This document shows positions 20,470 through 35,814 of a DNA stretch of 64,000 nucleotides, in pieces. The position numbers and the translations under genes are program-made. Location: NCBI RefSeq assembly GCF_035594125.1, contig NC_087158.1, forward strand, positions 5,008,001 to 5,072,000, read 5' to 3'. The first letter of the stretch is position 1. The number at the start of each line of letters is the position of its first letter. This DNA comes from Scylla paramamosain. Lineage: Eukaryota; Arthropoda; Malacostraca; Decapoda; Portunidae. Below the pieces are notes generated by a model that saw only the letters and a program-made list of their open reading frames with translations, was not told where the DNA came from and ran no database searches.

Positions 20470-21199
20470 CAGTCAAAACCAGGAATCAGTCAAAACTAGT
20501 CTTAACTAGGTATTTTCAATGTGTTGGTGAACAACTAGTATTACCTAGGCAAAACTAGTTATACCTTAATGTGTTTGATATAACTAGAAATATCAAAGTT
20601 TAACTAGTTAAATCTAGTTTTATCTGATCGTGTAAGTTAAAACTAGATTCAACAATGGTACTGAATGTCAAAAGTAGGTGAGGGATATGACCACTCGTTT
20701 GAGTACCATTGCTCCTTTGAGTACCATTTTTGGGGAACTCAAACATAACATCCCCATCTAACCTAACCTAACCTAACCTAACCTAATGCTACTTATACAT
20801 ATAAATGTTTTCCCCGGCACTACACCAGTTTCACTTTTAGTCTAACCTAGTTAGGTTAAATTAGGTTAGGTTAGGTTAGATGGGGATGTTATGTTTGAGT
20901 TCCCCAAAAATGGTACTCAAACGAGCAATGGTACTCAAATGAGTGGTCATATCCCTCACCTACTTTTGACATTCAGTACCGTTGTTGAATCTAGTTTTAA
21001 CTTACACGATCAGATAAAACTAGATTTAACTAGTTAAACTTTGATATTTCTAGTTATATCAAACACATTAAGGTATAACTAGTTTTGCCTAGGTAATACT
21101 AGTTGTTCACCAACACATTGAAAATACCTAGTTAAAACTAGTTTTGACTGATTCCGCGTTTAGTTAAAACTAGTTTTGACTGATTCCGGGTTTTGACTG
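20470..21199. mobile_element. Foldback MITE with TTAGG-type tracts, copy b
   Basis: The same 730-bp element at the same place in unit b. It arose by unit duplication, not independent insertion. CCTAA repeats lie at 20758-20786 and TTAGG repeats at 20851-20879. One T-to-C difference from copy a lies near the left end (20501 region). Confidence 0.8.
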
Positions 21200-21200
21200 T

Positions 21201-21303
<103 letters not shown>

Positions 21304-22477
21304 GAAAATGAAACGAGATAACGAGAAACGTGTTTCATGAGTGTTTATGAGCGTGTTAGGTACCAAAACGCTATAAAGCATTTAAAGCATGTGAAAATAG
21401 AAAACAACATTACCAAAATTATGTTTTTTTTTCAGTGTTTTACACTAATATGCATGCAAAAAAAAGATTGGAGAATCATAATAATGTTACGAAAAAAACA
21501 ACTATTTTGATTGTTTTGGAGCTTCTTACGTAAAAATGAAAAAGGCGAGAATCCATGAAAAATTAACTATATGGGGAAACGAAAGGACACGTGTTTTTTT
21601 TTTCTTTTTACGAAAGAACACAAACGAAGAACACTATATTACTATTACCCGAAAAAAAAAAAAGATAAAATAAATATATAAATAAATTATATTTTGAGTG
21701 TATTTAACATTATTATGCGCCAAAACGCTAAAATCCATGTAAAGTACCCTATATGGGAAAAAATAACGACATTTTAAGAAACAATGTCTTTTGAATGTTT
21801 ATAAGCGTGTAAAGCAGCAAAACGCTAATATGCATTGAAATTACCCCATATGGGAATACTAAATACCATTATCAAAAACATGCCTTTTGTATTTCTTTTT
21901 TCTTTGATGTATTTTTGAGCTACTTACGTTCCAAAACGCATACACAACACACTTAATACAGAAACAGAATAACATTACCAAAAAATAACTATTTTGAGTG
22001 TTTTTGAACCTGTTACGTACAAAGATGCTAATATGCATTGAAAGTACCCTATATTGGTAAACGAAAAGGACGTTACGGGGAACCTATATTATGAGTGTTT
22101 GTTTTTTTTGAGATTTCATGTACCAAAACGTGAAAACGCATGAATAGCACTTTATATGGAGAAACAATATTACCGAAAAGTTATATTTTGAAAATATTTC
22201 ATACTATAAAGCACCAAATCGCCAAAATGCATGCAAAACACCCTATATGAAAAAAAACGTATTTTTTGAGTGTTCATGAGCGTCCTAGGCACCTAAACGC
22301 TAAAAAGAATATAAAACCTCCCTATATGGGAAAACAAAACATTAACAAAAACATTTCTTTTTAGTGTTTTGAGATACTTACGTAACAAAACGGAAAAACG
22401 CGTGCAAAACTCTCTTTAAGTAAAACAGAGTAAAAGAGTAAATAGAATAGTTAAAGAGTATTTTGAGTATTTTTCAC

Positions 22478-22655
<178 letters not shown>

Positions 22656-23601
22656 GCATGAAAAACATCTAAAAAAACATTGCAACATTAAAAAAATAAA
22701 TAAAAAAAAAACAATAACATTACGAAAAACAACTATTTTCAATGTTTTGAGGTTGTTACGTAGATAAACGTCAAAATGTATGCAAAGTGCCCTATATGGA
22801 AAATTAATAGAAATTACGAAAAAATTGTGTCATGTGGGTTTCTGAGCTTCTTAAGTAGTAAAACGGGAAAAGGCATATTTCAATATGGGCATTTTCCCCA
22901 TATTGAGTGCTTCGTATGTATTATGTTGTTTTGGTACGTATCAATGTGAAATATCCTCTAAATGCCCCTTTTTGGTAATGTTGATATGTTTCTCCATATA
23001 GAGTGCTCTTCAGGCGTTTTCACAATTTATAACCTAAGAAGCTGAAAAGCACTCATAGAGTTCTTTTATTTCCTCAAATAGGGTCTCCATTTTGGTGTTT
23101 TTCTACGTTTTTCTAAGCTCAAAAAACACTAAAAATTTTTGTTTTATGGAAAACGCCCTTGTCAATGTCTTTCTCCATTATGGGCATTTTCCATGCGTTT
23201 TAGCGTTTTGGTACGTTTGTAACTCAAAACACTTAGATGACACGTTTTTTTTTTTTGGTAATGATGTTTTTTATTACCATATAGGGTGGTTTCCATGCTT
23301 TTTAGCGTGTTGGTGTTTCTGGTAATGTAGCCTCCTTTCCCCACATATGATGTTTTGCATGCACTTTGGCGTTTTGGTACCTATTAATGTGAAAAAAGAA
23401 AGAAATATAAAATACACGTTTTGGTGTTTTTTCTGTTTTTTCCATAAAGATTTACGTTCATTCATGTTAGCTTTTGTTACATAAGACGCTCAAAAACGCT
23501 TATTTTACATGTCTATTGTAATTGCCTTTAGTTTCCGCAAATACAGTACTTTGCAAACACTTTGACATTTTATATATACATTATATATACTTTATACATA
23601 A

Positions 23602-23602
<1 letters not shown>

Positions 23603-23694
<92 letters not shown>
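23603..23694. repeat. (AT)n
   Basis: Counterpart of 11531-11622 in the next unit, of about the same length. Confidence 0.95.
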
Positions 23695-23695
<1 letters not shown>

Positions 23696-23862
23696 TTTAT
23701 ATATACTTTTTATACTTAACAAGCTCATAAACATTCAAAATATTTGTTTTTGGTAAGGTTATTGTGTTTCTTCATAAAAGGTGTTTTCCATGCCTTTTAT
23801 TATTTTGGTACGTAAAAAAAAAAAACACTCACTCGAAAGACGCATTTTTTTTTTAGGGGGTA

Positions 23863-23864
<2 letters not shown>

Positions 23865-23957
<93 letters not shown>
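23865..23957. repeat. (CT)n microsatellite
   Basis: Counterpart of 11794-11887. Confidence 0.95.
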
Positions 23958-23961
<4 letters not shown>

Positions 23962-25031
23962 AGAGTTCTTTCCATGTTTTAACATTTTAGTGCATTACAT
24001 GCACAAAAAAATAAATAAATAAATAAAATATATGTTTTTTGTAATGTATTGATTCCCTATATATGGGGCTTTACATGCATTTTGGCATTTTTTCTAGCTA
24101 ACTGTGAATAACACCTAAAAAATATACTCATAATACAGATTTCACGTAATGTCTTCTCGTTTAATGATATAGGGTATTTTCCATGGAATTTTTGCGCTTT
24201 TCTACGTAACAAGTTCAGAAACACTCAAAATACTTGTTTTTCTTAATGTTATTTTTTTTTTCTCTATAATGGTTATTTTACATGTTTTTTTGGGGAACAT
24301 TTTCATAAGTTCAAAAACGCTCAAAGGAAACGTTTCCCATATATTATTCCCATATGTTATTTCCATATAGGGTGATTTCCATCCTTTTTCAGCGTTTCGG
24401 TGCCTAACACGCTCAATAACACTCAAAAGACACGTTTCTGGTAAAATAGTTTTGTTTCCTCATATAGGAGGTTTAGCATGCAATTGTGCGTTTTGGTATC
24501 TAACAACGTGAAAACGTTTTTGGTAATGTTCTGTTTCTCCATATAGAGTGTTATTCATGCATTCAACCTTTTCATATTCAAGAAGCTCTAAAACACTCAT
24601 AATAATCGTTTATATTGGATTATTTCAATGAATTTTGGAGTTTTTTACGTAACAAGCTAAAAAACACTCAAAACAATTGTTAATATAAAGTTATTTTATT
24701 TCTCAAAGAAGGGTGTCTTGCATGTGTTTTAGTGTTTAGTGTTTTAGTGTTTAGTGTATGTGTCTTGCATGTGTTTGACTTAAGTAACTCAAAAACACTG
24801 AAAAGAGACGTTTTTTGGCAATGTTATTTTGTTTTCCCATATTAGGTGTTTTCAGTGTTTTTTTTTTTTTTAGTTTTTAGGTACCTAGCAGGCTGATAGA
24901 CCCTTAATGTCACATTTCTGGAAATATTGCTTCCTTATCATATATAGGGTGCTTTGCATGCATTTTGCCGTTTTCATACCTAACAATGTGAAATACACTC
25001 AAAATAAACGTTTTTTTGGTAATGTTGCACT

Positions 25032-25132
<101 letters not shown>

Positions 25133-28100
25133 GGTATTCATGTCTTTCAGCGTTTTGGTGCCTATAAAGTTCAAAAACACTCATGGTAATGATATTGTTT
25201 TCTCCTTAAATAGTGTTTTCCATGAGTTTCAAAGTTATTGTACGTAAGAAGTTCAAAAACACTTAAAAAACACGTTTTTCGTAATGTTGTTTTGTATACA
25301 ACGTTGTATAAAGGGTGATTTCCATGCTTTTTAGTATTTTGATGACTAGCACTCTTATAAACATTCAAAAGACACATTTGTTTCCCCATATAGAGTGCAT
25401 GGCATTTTTACGTTTTGGTACTTAGCAATACACTAAAAATAGTTTTTGGTGATCTTGTTTTTTTTCTTACTATTGTTCTTTTATTATTCATGCATTTTGC
25501 TGTTTTAGTAGTACTTAACAAGCTGAAAAAACCTCATAATCACCTTTTCTCATAGTTTCTTTTCTTTTTTTCGTTTCCGCACATTGGGTTCTATTTATGC
25601 ATTTTTAGCGTTCCTGTGCGTTACAAGATCAGATTATCAAAATTCTTTTTTTTTTTTTTTGTAATGTTATTCTTCTTAATAGAGAGTGTTTCGCATGCGT
25701 TTAAGCGTTCTGGTACGTAAATAGCTTAAAAACACTCAAAAGACACGTTTCTGGAAATGCTTCTTTTTTTTTTTTTCCTATATAGGGTGCTTTGCATGCA
25801 TTTTTGCGTTTTGATACCTAACAATATGAAATACACTCAAAATGCACGTTTTCGGTTATGTTGTTCTGTTTCTTCACATAGAATACTATTCAAGTGTTTT
25901 AGAGATTTGGTAAAGAAGAAGCTCAAAACAGTTATAATACACGCTTCTCGTAATGTATTTTCGGTCCCCCATGTAGGATACTTTCTAGATTAAAGATTGT
26001 TTTTCAAGCTTTTTATTGATTTGATGTGTAAGATGCTAAAAACACTCAAAAACAACGTTTTTCGTAGTTTTGATTTATATTGCCATATAGGTTAATTTCC
26101 AGTTCAAAATCTCTCAAAATACTTGTTTTTGGTAATGTTATTCTGTTTCTCCACAAAGGGTATTTTTCATGCTTTTCGGCGTTTTCATACGTAAGAAATA
26201 TTCAAATGACACGTTTTTGATAAGGTTATTCTTTCTTCCTATATAGGGTGCTTTAAATACTTTTGATGTTCTGGTGTTTAATATACAAAAAAAAAAAAAA
26301 AAATTGTGTAATGTTTTGTTTCCCTATATGAAGGAATTTGGATGCATTTTGACGTTTTCGCACCTAACAATGTGAAAAGATTCAGATTACATGTTTTGGT
26401 ATTGTTGTTCTGTTTATGCATATAGAGAGGTATTAACGTGTTTCTGCGTTTTAGTTCCTAAAAAAGGTTAAAAACATCCATAATACACGTTTCTCGTAAT
26501 AACTATTTGTTTCACGTTATAAGCTAATTTGCATTATTTTTTGCGTTTTCCTATGTAAAAAGCTCAAAAACTCTCAAGATATTTGTTTTTGGTAATGTTA
26601 TTCTGTTTCTCCATAAAGTAAGTTTTGAGTGTTTTTGGTAGGTAAGATAATAAAGAACACTCAAAAAATGTTTATGGTAATGTTGTTTTTTCTTCCCATA
26701 CAAGGTGATTTCCATGCTTTTTAGCGTTTTTGTGCCTTACCACGTTCAAAAACATCAAAAAGAGAAGTTTCTGGAAATCTCGTATCCTTTCCTCATATAA
26801 GGTGGTTTGCATGCATTGTGACGTTTTCATACCTAACAATGTGAAATATATTCAAAATACACGTTTTTGGTACGTTGTTCTTTTTTCTCCATATATAGTG
26901 CTATTTATGCGTTTTCGCATTTTCATATCTAAGAAGATTAAAAGTGCTCATAATTCACTTTCCTCGTAATGTCCTTTTTCTTTCCCATATAGGGTTCATG
27001 CACTTTGGCGTTTTTGTACTTAAGAAGCTCAAAAATACCCAAAATACTTGTTTTTGGTAATGTTTTAACTTTTTCTGAACGTAATAAGACTCAAAACACC
27101 CAAAAGACACCCCAATATTGTTCTCTATTCTTATAAATGTGATATCTGTTGTTTGTAGTGTTTTGGTGTGTAACATGATAATAAACATTCAAAAGATCTC
27201 GTTTATTTTCTTCATATACAATGCTTTCCATTAATTTTGTCATTTTGGTACCTAATAATGTAAAATATACACTCAAAATATGTTTTCGTTTGTAATGTTC
27301 TGTTTCTTCGTATAGAGTATCGTTCATGCGTTTTAGCGTTTTGTTACCTAATATCCTCAAAAACATTCAGAATACATGTCTCTCGTAAGTGTCTCGCTTC
27401 CCCATAAAGGGTACTTTGCATGTATTTTGACGTTTTTGTATGCAAAGAGAAAAAAATAAATAAATATTTGTTTTTGATAATGTTATCCTCTTTCTTCACA
27501 AAGTCAGTTTGCATGTGTTTTTACGTTCTGGCACGTAAGAAACTAAAAAAACACGTCACGTTTTTGGTAAAGGTATTTTATAAAGGGTGCTTTTAATGCT
27601 TTTTTTTTTTTTAGCGTTTTGGGGCCTAATATGCAGAAAAAAAAAAAAAAACACTCGAAAGAAACGTTTCTTGGAATGTTTTTTTCCCCCCATGTGAGGA
27701 GCTTTTAATGTATTTTGGCTACCTAGCAATGTGAAAAACAGTCAAATTACACGTTTCTTTTAGTATTATTCTATATGTTATTCTATATGGAAAAACAGAA
27801 AAATATTACCAAAAATGTATATTTTGAGTGTATTTCACATTATTAGATTCCAAAACGAAAAAAAAAAATGCAGCCAAAGCACTCTATATGGGAAAAAGAA
27901 ACGACATTTCCACAAACTTGTCTTTTTAGTGTTCGTGACCTTGTTAGACACCAAAACGCTAAAAAAAATAAATAAAAAATAAAAAAAATAAGCCATCCTA
28001 TATGGGAATACAAAACAACATTACGAAAAAAAATATCTTCTAAGAGTTTTTTTGCACTAAAACGCATGCAAAAATTCCCTTCATGAAGAAACCGAATAAC

Positions 28101-30799
28101 ATTATGAAAAACAAGTATTTTCATTGTTTTTAAGCTTCTTAATTACAAAATCGACAAAATTAATTTAATAAGCCTACATGGGGAAGTGAAAGGATATGAC
28201 GAGGAAAGTGTATTATATATTTTAGGTACCAAAACGCGAAAACGCATTAATAACTTTCTATATCTAGATTCACAGCAACATTACCAAAAACGTCTTTTTT
28301 GACTATTTCACATTGTTAGGTAAAAAAAAATAAATAAAGTGCCAAAATTAATGTAAATCCACCTATATTGGGGAAACAAAACGTTATTATGAGAAACGTA
28401 ACTTTTGAGTGTTTTTGAGCGTGTTAAGCAGGAAACACTATATATATAGGCATGGCAATGACACTATATGACAATACAAAACAACATTAAGAAAAAAAGT
28501 ATCTTTTGATTGTTTTTGACCTTCATACGTACCAAATCGCTAAAATGTATGCAAAATAACATTACCAAAAACAAGTATTTTGATTTTTTTTTTCTTTTAG
28601 CTTATTACGTAGAAAATGCCAAAATACATGCAAATTACCCTACATGGGAAAGCTAGAAGACACTACGTGAAACGAGTATTATGAGTGTTTTTTAAGCTTC
28701 TTAGATACCAAAACAAGATAACGCTTTGATACCATTCTGTATGGAGAAGGAGAAGGTTAAAAAAAAAAAAATGTTATTTGAGTATTTTTCTTATTGTTAT
28801 GTACGATCACGCCAAATGCTTGCAAAGCACCTTCTATAGGGAAACAAATCGACATTGAAAGAAACATATATTTTGAGATTTTCTGTGCATGTTAGGAACC
28901 AAAACGCTAAAAAGCAGGGAAATCACCCTATATGGAAATGGAAAATAACATTATCAAAAAACCAGTCTTTTGAGTTTTATCTAGGTTTTCAAGTACCAAA
29001 ACACCAAAAAAAAAAAAAAAAAAATGAAAATATCCTTTAGGAGAGAAATAATAAAATGATCAAGAACAAGTATTTTGAGAGTTTTAGAACTTGTTACGTA
29101 GAGAACGGAAAAAAATAAAAAAATAAATAAATAAAAATAAATAAATACAAAGTACCCTATATGGTAAAAACAAAATATATCATGAGAAACGTCTATTATG
29201 AGTCTTTTGATCTTCAATATCAAAACGCTAAAACGCATGAAAGAGAAACAAAATAACATTACCAAAAAGGTGTATTTTCACTGTATTTAACATTGTTATG
29301 TACTAAAACGCTTAAATGCATGCAAAGCACCCAATATGAAGAAACGAAACGACATTTCCAGGTACGTCTCTTTCGAGTGTTTATGAACGTGTCTGGCACC
29401 AAAACGCTGTAAAGCATAGAAAACACCTTATATGGGTAAACAAAAAAGAAAAAAAAAACTCAAAACGTCGTTTGAGTGTTTTTGAGCTATTTACGTACCA
29501 AAACGCTAAATTGCATTAAAAAAAAGTTATGTGAAGAAAGGATAACTTTACTATGAACATGTATTTTAAGTGTTTTGAGCTTGTTTCATACAAAAAAAAA
29601 AATTACATGGAAACTACCCTACGTAAGAGAAACGATAAGACATAAAAAGAAACTCGTAATATGAGTGTTTTTTATATCTTCCAAGATACCGATATGCTAA
29701 AACATCTGAAATCACTCTATATGGAGAACCAGAGCATTTCCAAAAAAACGTGTATTTTGAGTGTATATGACATTGTTAGGTACCAAAACGCCATAATGTA
29801 TGCAAGCCTCCCTATGTTTGGAAAAGAAACGAAATTTTCGGAAACGTTTCTATAACAGTGTTACTGAGCAAAATGCTGAAAAGTATGTAAAGCACACTAT
29901 AATGTAACAAAAAACAAACAAAAAATCTACAAAAAACGTATCTTTCGATTGTTTTTCAACATCTTACGTACCAAAATACTAAACGTATGTAGAACATACT
30001 TTCTCCATTTCCTGGAGAAACAGAACATCATCACCAAAAACGAGTATTTTGAGTGTTTTTTGGGCTTTTTACGTTCAAAATCGCCAAAATGCATGGGCAG
30101 TACCCTATATAGGGACAGGAAAAGATATTACGAGAAAATGTATTATGAGTTCTTTTTTTTTTGAGAAATAGATCAATAGATTTATTAAAAAGGTGTATTT
30201 TGGGTGTATTTCACATAAAATACACGTTTCTCATAATGTTTTCCAAATGGAGTACTTTGCATTTGGCATTTTCTACGTAAAAAAAATAAATAAATAAAAA
30301 AACTCAGTTATACTCTCTTTTTTTTTTGCGTGCGTTTTAGCCTTTTGGTACGTATGTAGCACAAAAAAAAAAAAAATGAAAAGAGGCGTTTTTAGTAATT
30401 TTGTTTTGTTTTCCCATATACAGTGTTTACAATGTTTTTCATTGTTTTGGTGCCTAGCACGCTGAAAAACACTAAAAGATACGTTCCTGGAAATCTAGTT
30501 TCTTTTCCCATAAAGGTTGCTTTGCATCCAGTTTGGCGATTTGCTACCTAACAATGTGAAATATACCCAAAATGCACGTTTTGTGGTAATGTTGTTATGT
30601 TTCTTCATAAAGAGTGCTACTCATGCTTTTCAGCGTTTTGGTACTTAAGAAGCTCAAAAACACTCATAATACACGTTTCTCGTAAGATCTTTATTTATTT
30701 ATTTTTTTCATATAGGGTGCGTTGTATGCCATTTGACTACATAAGCAAAAAACTACACAAAAAACTTTTTTTTATAATGTTGGTCTGTTTCTCCATATA

Positions 30800-30835
30800 G
30801 AGTGGTATTAACGCGGTTTTGCGTTAATACCACTC
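30800..30835. repeat. Perfect 15-bp hairpin, copy c
   Basis: Identical to the hairpin at 6713-6748: 15-bp arms and a 6-nt GGTTTT loop. Confidence 0.85.
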
Positions 30836-32266
30836 TCATAATTAATGTTTCTCGTGATGTGTTATGGTTTATTTGTTTATGTTACTTTGCATACTTTTCG
30901 CATTTTTTTACATAACAACCTGAAAAAAATCCTCAAATTACTTCTTTTAGTAATGTTATTCTGTTTCTACGTAAAGTGTGTTTTGCATACGTTTTAGCGT
31001 TTTGGTACAAAAAAAAAAACTCAAAAGTCATTTGAACTATCAATTTTTAGTGTTTTTGAGCTTTTAACGTAGAAAAATACCAATATTCATGCAAAGTACT
31101 TTATATGGGAAAACGAAAAGATATCTATAAAATTGTATATTATGAATTTTTTTCTTCTTAGGTACCAAATGCTAAAACGCATGAATAGCCCTTTATTTCG
31201 AAAAAAAAAATGAATTTTCTTTTTTTTTTCACATTATTAGGTACCAAAATCTCAAATTGCATGCAAAAACCCTTTATATAAGGAAACGAAACGATATTAC
31301 CAGATATATATATCTTTTGAGTGATTTTGAAGCTATTAGGCACATAAAACCTAAAAAGCATGGAAATCACCTTATATGGAAGTACAAAAACAACCTTACG
31401 AAAAACGTTTATTTTGATTGGTTTTTAACTTCTTACGTAATAAAACGGGAACACGCATGCAAAATACCCTTTATTTAGAAACAGGAAAACATTAACAAAA
31501 ACAATTATTTTGAGTGCTTTTGAGTTTGTTACATAGAAAACGCAAAAATGCCTGCCATATGCTATATGGGGGAAAAAAATGGGGGAAAGACATTACAAGA
31601 AAAATGTATTAGGTATGAGTGTTTCTGAGCTTCTTATATGGGGAAAGAAAGGGGGAAAGACGTTACGAGAAAAATGTATTAGATATGAGTGTTTTTGAGC
31701 TTAAATACAAAATCGAGAAACAGAACAACATTACCAAAACTGTGTATTTTGAATATATTTTACATTGTTAGGTGTCCAAATGATAAAATGCAAGCTAAGC
31801 ACTCTATATGAGGAAAGGAAACGAAATTCATAGAAACGTGTCTTTTGAGTGCCTATGAGCGTGTTAGACACCAAAACGCTAAAAGCACCCAGTATAAAAA
31901 ATAAATAAATAAAAAATATCTCTTTTGAAATGTTTAGAGCGGCTTACGAAACCAAAACACTGAAATGCTTGCAAAACACCCGTCATGGAGTAGAACAAGT
32001 ATTAAAAATATTTATTTTGAGTGTTTAGAGCGGCTTACGAACCAAAACGCTAAAATGCTTGCAAAACACCCGTCATGGAGTAGGACAACTATTAAAAATA
32101 TTTATTTTGAGTGTTTTTGAGCTTCTAACGTAGAAAAATCCCCTACATGGGGAAACAAAAAGACATTATGAGAAACGTGTTTTTATTCTTTTTAAGTACG
32201 AAAATTCGTATTCGAAAATACGGAACATCATTACCAAAACATGTTATTTGAATGTTTTTTTTTATT

Positions 32267-32556
<290 letters not shown>

Positions 32557-33286
32557 CAGTCAAAACCAGGAATCAGTCAAAACTAGTCTTAACTAGGTAT
32601 TTTCAATGTGTTGGTGAACAACTAGTATTACCTAGGCAAAACTAGTTATACCTTAATGTGTTTGATATAACTAGAAATATCAAAGTTTAACTAGTTAAAT
32701 CTAGTTTTATCTGATCGTGTAAGTTAAAACTAGATTCAACAATGGTACTGAATGTCAAAAGTAGGTGAGGGATATGACCACTCGTTTGAGTACCATTGCT
32801 CCTTTGAGTACCATTTTTGGGGAACTCAAACATAACATCCCCATCTAACCTAACCTAACCTAACCTAACCTAATGCTACTTATACATATAAATGTTTTCC
32901 CCGGCACTACACCAGTTTCACTTTTAGTCTAACCTAGTTAGGTTAAATTAGGTTAGGTTAGGTTAGATGGGGATGTTATGTTTGAGTTCCCCAAAAATGG
33001 TACTCAAACGAGCAATGGTACTCAAATGAGTGGTCATATCCCTCACCTACTTTTGACATTCAGTACCGTTGTTGAATCTAGTTTTAACTTACACGATCAG
33101 ATAAAACTAGATTTAACTAGTTAAACTTTGATATTTCTAGTTATATCAAACACATTAAGGTATAACTAGTTTTGCCTAGGTAATACTAGTTGTTCACCAA
33201 CACATTGAAAATACCTAGTTAAAACTAGTTTTGACTGATTCCGCGTTTAGTTAAAACTAGTTTTGACTGATTCCGGGTTTTGACTG
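32557..33286. mobile_element. Foldback MITE with TTAGG-type tracts, copy c
   Basis: The same 730-bp element in unit c. CCTAA repeats lie at 32845-32873 and TTAGG repeats at 32938-32966. It shares the near-left-end C with copy b. Confidence 0.8.
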
Positions 33287-33287
33287 T

Positions 33288-33410
<123 letters not shown>

Positions 33411-34583
33411 GAAAATGAAACGAGATAACGAGAAACGTGTTTCATGAGTGTTTATGAGCGTGTTAGGTACCAAAACGCTATAAAGCATTTAAAGCATGTG
33501 AAAATAGAAAACAACATTACCAAAATTATGTTTTTTTTTCAGTGTTTTACACTAATATGCATGCAAAAAAAAGATTGGAGAATCATAATAATGTTACGAA
33601 AAAAACAACTATTTTGATTGTTTTGGAGCTTCTTACGTAAAAATGAAAAAGGCGAGAATCCATGAAAAATTAACTATATGGGGAAACGAAAGGACACGTG
33701 TTTTTTTTTTCTTTTTACGAAAGAACACAAACGAAGAACACTATATTACTATTACCCGAAAAAAAAAAAGATAAAATAAATATATAAATAAATTATATTT
33801 TGAGTGTATTTAACATTATTATGCGCCAAAACGCTAAAATCCATGTAAAGTACCCTATATGGGAAAAAATAACGACATTTTAAGAAACAATGTCTTTTGA
33901 ATGTTTATAAGCGTGTAAAGCAGCAAAACGCTAATATGCATTGAAATTACCCCATATGGGAATACTAAATACCATTATCAAAAACATGCCTTTTGTATTT
34001 CTTTTTTCTTTGATGTATTTTTGAGCTACTTACGTTCCAAAACGCATACACAACACACTTAATACAGAAACAGAATAACATTACCAAAAAATAACTATTT
34101 TGAGTGTTTTTGAACCTGTTACGTACAAAGATGCTAATATGCATTGAAAGTACCCTATATTGGTAAACGAAAAGGACGTTACGGGGAACCTATATTATGA
34201 GTGTTTGTTTTTTTTGAGATTTCATGTACCAAAACGTGAAAACGCATGAATAGCACTTTATATGGAGAAACAATATTACCGAAAAGTTATATTTTGAAAA
34301 TATTTCATACTATAAAGCACCAAATCGCCAAAATGCATGCAAAACACCCTATATGAAAAAAAACGTATTTTTTGAGTGTTCATGAGCGTCCTAGGCACCT
34401 AAACGCTAAAAAGAATATAAAACCTCCCTATATGGGAAAACAAAACATTAACAAAAACATTTCTTTTTAGTGTTTTGAGATACTTACGTAACAAAACGGA
34501 AAAACGCGTGCAAAACTCTCTTTAAGTAAAACAGAGTAAAAGAGTAAATAGAATAGTTAAAGAGTATTTTGAGTATTTTTCAC

Positions 34584-34753
<170 letters not shown>

Positions 34754-34974
34754 GCATGAAAAACATCTAAAAAAACATTGCAACATTAAAAAAATAAATA
34801 AAAAAAAAACAATAACATTACGAAAAACAACTATTTTCAATGTTTTGAGGTTGTTACGTAGATAAACGTCAAAATGTATGCAAAGTGCCCTATATGGAAA
34901 ATTAATAGAAATTACGAAAAAATTGTGTCATGTGGGTTTCTGAGCTTCTTAAGTAGTAAAACGGGAAAAGGCAT

Positions 34975-35814
34975 TAAAGTGTTTTCTATGGAGAAACAGA
35001 ACAACATTAACAAAAGCGTGTATTTTTAGTGTTTCTCACGTTTTTAGGTATCAAAACGCCAAAATACATGCAAATTCATGTCTTTTTTTTTTAAGTAGCA
35101 AAACAAAAAAAAAAAAAAAAAGCATGCAAAACACCCATTATGGAGAAACAGAATAACATTGACGAAAACAAGTATTTTGAGTGTTCTTCATCTTGTTAGG
35201 TACAAAAACACCAAAATGCATGCAAAATATCTTATATGGGGAAACGAAAGGACATAACCGGATACATGTATCATGCGTGTTTTTGACCTTTGCAGGTGCA
35301 AAAAACGGTAAAGCGCAAGAATACCACTCTATATGAAGAAACAGACTAACATTACTAAAAACGTATATTTTCAGGGTATTTCACATCGTTACGTACGAAA
35401 ACGACAAAATGTATGCTAATCACCCTATATGGGGAAAGGAAACGAAATTTCCAAAAACTTGTCTTTTGAGTGTTTATGAGTGTGCTAGGCACCAAAACAG
35501 AAAAAGAGTGGAAAGTACCCATATGGAAAAACAAAACAATATTACCAAAAAAACTCTTCTTTCAGTGTTATTAGGACACTTACGTAGCAAAACGCTAAAA
35601 CGCATGCAAAACACCCTTTAAAGAAAAAGAAAATAATGTTACCAAAAACAAGTATGTTGAAGTTTTTTGAGCTTGTTATATTGACAAAAAAAAAAAAAAC
35701 AAGAAAATAAATAACAGTATACTATATGGATAATCGAAATACATTACGAGAAATGTGTATTATGATAATTTTTTGAGCTTCCTATGTCCCAAAACGCTAA
35801 AGCGTATGAATAGC
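34975..35814 (-). repeat. ~95-bp satellite monomers outside the 12-kb array
   Basis: The inverted-orientation monomer array continues beyond the last macrosatellite unit, with the usual skeleton (TATGGAGAAACAGAA, TTTCACATCGTTACG, CACCAAAAC). It is broken by the insertion of LINE-A copy 1 within a GAATAGCACTCTATATGGAG monomer segment: GAATAGC remains on the left and TATGGAGAG on the right. No gene is visible. Confidence 0.85.
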
